DNA of 64,000 bases from Acidobacteriota bacterium. Lineage in GTDB: Bacteria > Acidobacteriota > Terriglobia > Acidiferrales > UBA7541. How positions within the stretch are numbered: position 1 is the stretch's first letter; every line of letters starts with the position of its first letter. This document shows, in pieces, positions 62,301 to 64,000 of this stretch. The stretch lies in NCBI GenBank assembly GCA_013289825.1, contig JABCZF010000009.1:1-64000 (forward strand). Direction: 5' to 3'. The notes beneath the pieces are model-generated. The model was not told where the DNA came from. It saw nothing but the letters and a program-made list of their open reading frames with translations, and searched no databases. A program made the position numbers and the translations under genes.

Positions 62301-62424
62301 AGTGCGGCCTGCGGGGCAGTGAAAGCACAGACGTCTCGGCGGGCTTGGCCTCCGCGCAAAGGGGACCGAAAACCAGAACTGCCAAGATCATCGGGAAAAA
62401 GGCGGCGGAAGTCTTGCTCCGCAT
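59329..62424 (-). CDS. Periplasmic sensor propeller (Reg_prop/Y_Y_Y) with GGDEF output
   Basis: Encodes 1031 residues from ATG 62422-62424, the first start that gives a signal peptide (RSKTSAAFFPMILAVLVFG); upstream in-frame sequence is unsupported. About 14 two-component-regulator-propeller units (for example DQDGFIWIGTHDGLLRFDG, APDGRIWIASAQYL) make twin periplasmic propellers. They are followed by a Y_Y_Y domain (PPGDYHFTVSCFS) and one transmembrane helix (about 820-845; FTILLGIFALYYLM). A coiled coil (LEQAVAERSEELAQANKELEE) leads to a GGDEF domain: LTDPLTSARNRRFFQ, DADHFKEINDRFGHDAGD, RWGGEEFLVV with RYSD inhibitory site. It is a one-protein sensor for c-di-GMP production. The periplasmic ligand is unknown. 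Confidence 0.9.
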   Translation of the reverse strand: MRSKTSAAFFPMILAVLVFGPLCAEAKPAETSVLSLPRRPHYLFQRVGENIGLGSLTPSCILQDQDGFIWIGTHDGLLRFDGNHVLRFGLEQGLPSSNVGQLVLAPTGRIWVVTSRGIAYVEGRVLHQLPLAKVYNSFRRPSALALDSWGKVYLATEAGLLRVDPERPNDLRLWSLSEGLPNLEAESVSITSEGRVWFASGHRVGWLDSQEQVHMFPAESGLPHEQVISILQDSEKILWVRTAAHLYRLNPGATHFLLELPDLPPANDYGSPALDRSGNLMIPTVAGLYRRISGQWEVIDQSRGMAVNATFAITEDREGAYWIGLGGAGIQRWIGRRTWSSWTQVEGLPDNVVWCELRDKRKRLWLGTNNGVAMWDPQTDRWRIWKSKDGLNGSLARDMIVAPDGAVWVLCYPGGLTRFDPGTISPEKISTPDPIPTGIGLAPDGRIWIASAQYLKATGPSERPFRFVDVPLPAEIHEGLGRLASSPDGVLWAVGRSGLSRFDGKQWLHFTTANGLLQDEVVEAAAVSRDEVWFRYSDALGVSRLLLANGKPQITHLGLAEGLPSLNVYMLGADHQGNIWAGGALGLTEFSRDGHTLRFTQADGLIWNDLSERGFFAEEDGTLLFGTSGGLARYNPVSADERVELPPRVVITSAQLGSRDRVGERHPAAPRSDNTFRVDFAALTYRDPGNVRCFYRLAGLENETNETAEREARYPALPPGDYHFTVSCFSARGTPSSPAEFSFTVIPAWWQGWYSRGFTILLGIFALYYLMNYRTHKLQGERFRLEQAVAERSEELAQANKELEEMSLTDPLTSARNRRFFQATIQSDVSQAVRGYSSPDPTRSRKNRDIIFYLIDADHFKEINDRFGHDAGDQMLIDLTARISSAIRYSDVLVRWGGEEFLVVSRFCERKEAATLAARVLSAVASEPFKVKGAGLSLCRTVSIGWAAFPWNVAFPADVSYEEVVALADRSLYRAKHAGRNQAIGALPPESTAESHTAVVGNTEARVSEIAATAAYVTTCGLEPVPSPSGS

Positions 62425-63074
62425 GAACACTCCGGGAATGCAGTGTAATAGTTTACCGTGAGGGTAGGCGGGACGGGTGGAGTGGTCCCAAAACGATAAT
62501 GGCGGATTGTGAGGACTTAAGGGGACGGAAGTCCCCTTCAGGGAGAGAAGGATGTCAAAACCCGGCTTGGCCTCCGGGGCTATCCCATTCGCCGCTGCCT
62601 CATCGCTGAAGGGACGCTGGTTTTGCGGGATGGCTTCGGTGGCTTCCCTCGTACAGTTTACACTCCCCTTACATCGGGCGAGGACCCTATATCCCGGCCT
62701 GAAGCACCGAGGCCTTACGGCTGCACGGCCGGCGACCGGCTCCCGGTGACGCCCAGCGCCCTCCAAGTTCGACCGGCAGGAAACGCTGACGCTTTCCTTC
62801 TTCGCATGAAATTTTCAAACCCTCAGCCTGCCGCGCCGATAGGCAAGGGGAAAAAGCGCTAACGCTGGGGACTCCGCGTCCGACGAAGTCGCGGCCATGA
62901 ATCTACTCTTCCCAATTTCAGAAGCCGGAGGTCGGCGGGAGCATTTTGGGGAGACGTGTGTCCCGGACGCGGTCCTGCACCTTTCGTGGTTCGAGTAGCG
63001 CTGGTGACTGCCTTGCACTGAGAAGGCGGACTGCCGAGCGCGTTCGCCAGGCCTTTTTTGACAAAGGCGGTAAC
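62425..63074. other. Divergent intergenic region
   Basis: 650 bases between the propeller-GGDEF start and the GntR gene. I found no supported gene or RNA. TTGACA at 63058-63063 is the only clear promoter-like hexamer; the overlapping inverted repeat at 63077-63099 is described separately. Confidence 0.45.
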
Positions 63075-63494
63075 ATGTGTCACAGTACAGATATGACACT
63101 GTTCCGCCTGAGTCTGCGTCCGGGCGAATCCATCTTCGACCAGCTAGTGTTTGCGGCGAAGAAGGCTTTCGTCAGCGGTGAACTAGAGACCGGCCAGGCA
63201 TTCCCCTCTGTCCGAACGCTCGCGGCGGAGTTCAAAATCCACCCAAACACGGCCCACAAGGTTGTGCAGCACCTGATTCAGGAGCGCTGGCTCGAAGCGC
63301 GCCCCGGGATTGGAACGGTGGTCGCCGAGATTCCCGAGCCGCGGCGGGGTGACCGGAAGCGTCTTCTGGGCCGCGAGGTGGAGCAACTCGTGGTCGAGGC
63401 CCAGCGTTTGGAACTCGATATCGACGAAGTTATCGAAGCCATCGAAGACCAATGGGCAAAGCTCAAAATGCCTGAGGAGGTCAGCCGGAAATGA
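63075..63494 (+). CDS. GntR family regulator, YtrA-type
   Basis: Encodes 139 residues. The winged-helix GntR domain is clear: FDQLVFAAKKAFVSGELETGQAFPSVRTLAAEFKIHPNTAHKVVQHL, then RPGIGTVV. The C-terminal domain is short and helical (LLGREVEQLVVEAQRLELDIDEVIEAIEDQW), as in YtrA regulators, which control an adjacent ABC transporter. ATG 63075 follows AAAGG; ATG 63093 (MTLFRLSLRPGE) is the alternative and lies closer to the family's usual start. The stop overlaps the next start (ATGA 63491-63494), coupling the two genes. The inverted repeat over the start region suggests autorepression. Confidence 0.9.
   Translation: MCHSTDMTLFRLSLRPGESIFDQLVFAAKKAFVSGELETGQAFPSVRTLAAEFKIHPNTAHKVVQHLIQERWLEARPGIGTVVAEIPEPRRGDRKRLLGREVEQLVVEAQRLELDIDEVIEAIEDQWAKLKMPEEVSRK
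63077..63099 (+). promoter_or_regulatory. Inverted repeat at the GntR start, operator candidate
   Basis: GTGTCA (63077-63082) is inverted as TGACAC (63094-63099) with an 11-base spacer and overlaps the possible ATG starts of the GntR gene. With TTGACA at 63058-63063 upstream, a regulator bound here would block transcription or initiation. The binding protein is presumed to be the GntR itself. Confidence 0.5.
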
Positions 63495-64000
63495 TCCGCG
63501 TGGAAAATCTTTGGAAGAAATTCGGGCGTTTCGACGCGCTTCGCGGATTAGGTTTCCATGTGCCCGAAGGAAGCGCCTTCGCGCTGATCGGCGCAAACGG
63601 AGCAGGGAAGACCACGACCATCAAAATCCTGATGAACATCCTCGAGCCGACGCGTGGAAGCGCGACGCTGCTGGGCGTCGATTCGCGGAAAATCTCACCC
63701 CGGGAACTTCGACAGATCGGGTACGTCTCCGAAAACCAGGATATGCCGTCACGGTTGACCGTCGAGGAGTATGTAGCCTATCTGCGGCCGTTCTATCCTA
63801 CGTGGGACCGCGATCTGGAAGCTTCGATCGCGCTTCAATTGCGGTTGCCGCTCGAGCGAAAGATCGGCGACCTGTCCCATGGCATGCGCCTGAAGATGGC
63901 GCTGATGTGCGCGCTGCCGTTCCGGCCCAAGCTGCTCATTCTGGACGAGCCTTTCAGCGGGCTCGACCCGCTGGTGCGGGATGAATTCATGGAAGGCCTG
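63491..64000 (+). CDS. ABC transporter ATP-binding protein (partial)
   Basis: The first 170 codons of an ABC ATPase run off the right edge. ATG 63491 overlaps the GntR stop (ATGA). Visible motifs are Walker A GANGAGKTTT (about 36-45), a Q-loop in SENQDMPS (about 83), a signature loop that reads LSHGMRLKM instead of LSGGQ, and Walker B LLILDEPFSGLD. The type resembles YtrB/EcsA-like subunits, which pair with a separate permease. The missing C terminus and permease must lie beyond the window. Regulation by the adjacent YtrA-type GntR is likely. Confidence 0.93.
   Translation, partial: MIRVENLWKKFGRFDALRGLGFHVPEGSAFALIGANGAGKTTTIKILMNILEPTRGSATLLGVDSRKISPRELRQIGYVSENQDMPSRLTVEEYVAYLRPFYPTWDRDLEASIALQLRLPLERKIGDLSHGMRLKMALMCALPFRPKLLILDEPFSGLDPLVRDEFMEGL

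Overview
The window looks like a chromosomal segment of an acidobacterium (Acidobacteriota, Terriglobia/Acidobacteriia-like), moderately GC-rich. The assignment rests on content: two PadR-controlled FtsX/MacB permeases of the 'acidobacterial duplicated orphan permease' (ADOP) type, two large Oar-like TonB-dependent receptors with an N-terminal carboxypeptidase-regulatory-like domain, a sensor-propeller/GGDEF protein, and an RpoB with an unusual cysteine-rich insertion. No plasmid, phage, insertion sequence or CRISPR array was found.

Region 1 (1-12.7 kb, + strand) is the conserved translation/transcription block: tuf 3' end, rpmG, tRNA-Trp(CCA), secE, nusG, rplK, rplA, rplJ, rplL, rpoB, rpoC, closed by a strong intrinsic terminator. 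Start codons in this block include TTG (rpoC, probably nusG), each with a well-placed Shine-Dalgarno. Region 2 (12.8-17 kb) has a membrane-anchored PAS hybrid histidine kinase with a C-terminal receiver and an unrecognised exported protein.

Region 3 (17.2-25.8 kb) is accessory. It holds two PadR-ADOP permease cassettes, the first with inverted-repeat operator candidates and the second with an apparently leaderless promoter. Between them lie the frameshifted remains of a Phd/VapC toxin-antitoxin pair, followed by a NagX/HGSNAT-like membrane protein. Region 4 (25.9-31.3 kb, - strand) is the most interesting: a TIR-NB-ARC-WD40 protein of NLR/STAND architecture, with a second TIR protein carrying a winged-helix-like C terminus just upstream. 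I read this as a candidate NAD-depleting immune module.

Region 5 (31.6-40.3 kb) is mostly on the minus strand: a secreted hypothetical, a small DNA-binding-like protein, a gatC-gatA-dinB cluster, an erythromycin-esterase/ChaN-like exported protein, a retropepsin-like/NTF2-like protein divergent from a TetR regulator across a perfect 12-bp palindrome, and ispG. Region 6 (40.9-49.4 kb) carries two tandem Oar-like TonB receptors, each with its own terminator. Region 7 (49.6-53.3 kb) holds purB, efp and an exported aminopeptidase P. Region 8 (53.5-62.4 kb, - strand) groups cyclic-di-GMP signalling genes (REC-GGDEF, PilZ, pseudo-REC-PAS-GGDEF, propeller-GGDEF) with two hydrolases. The window ends in a YtrA-type GntR regulator overlapping an ABC transporter ATPase that runs off the edge.
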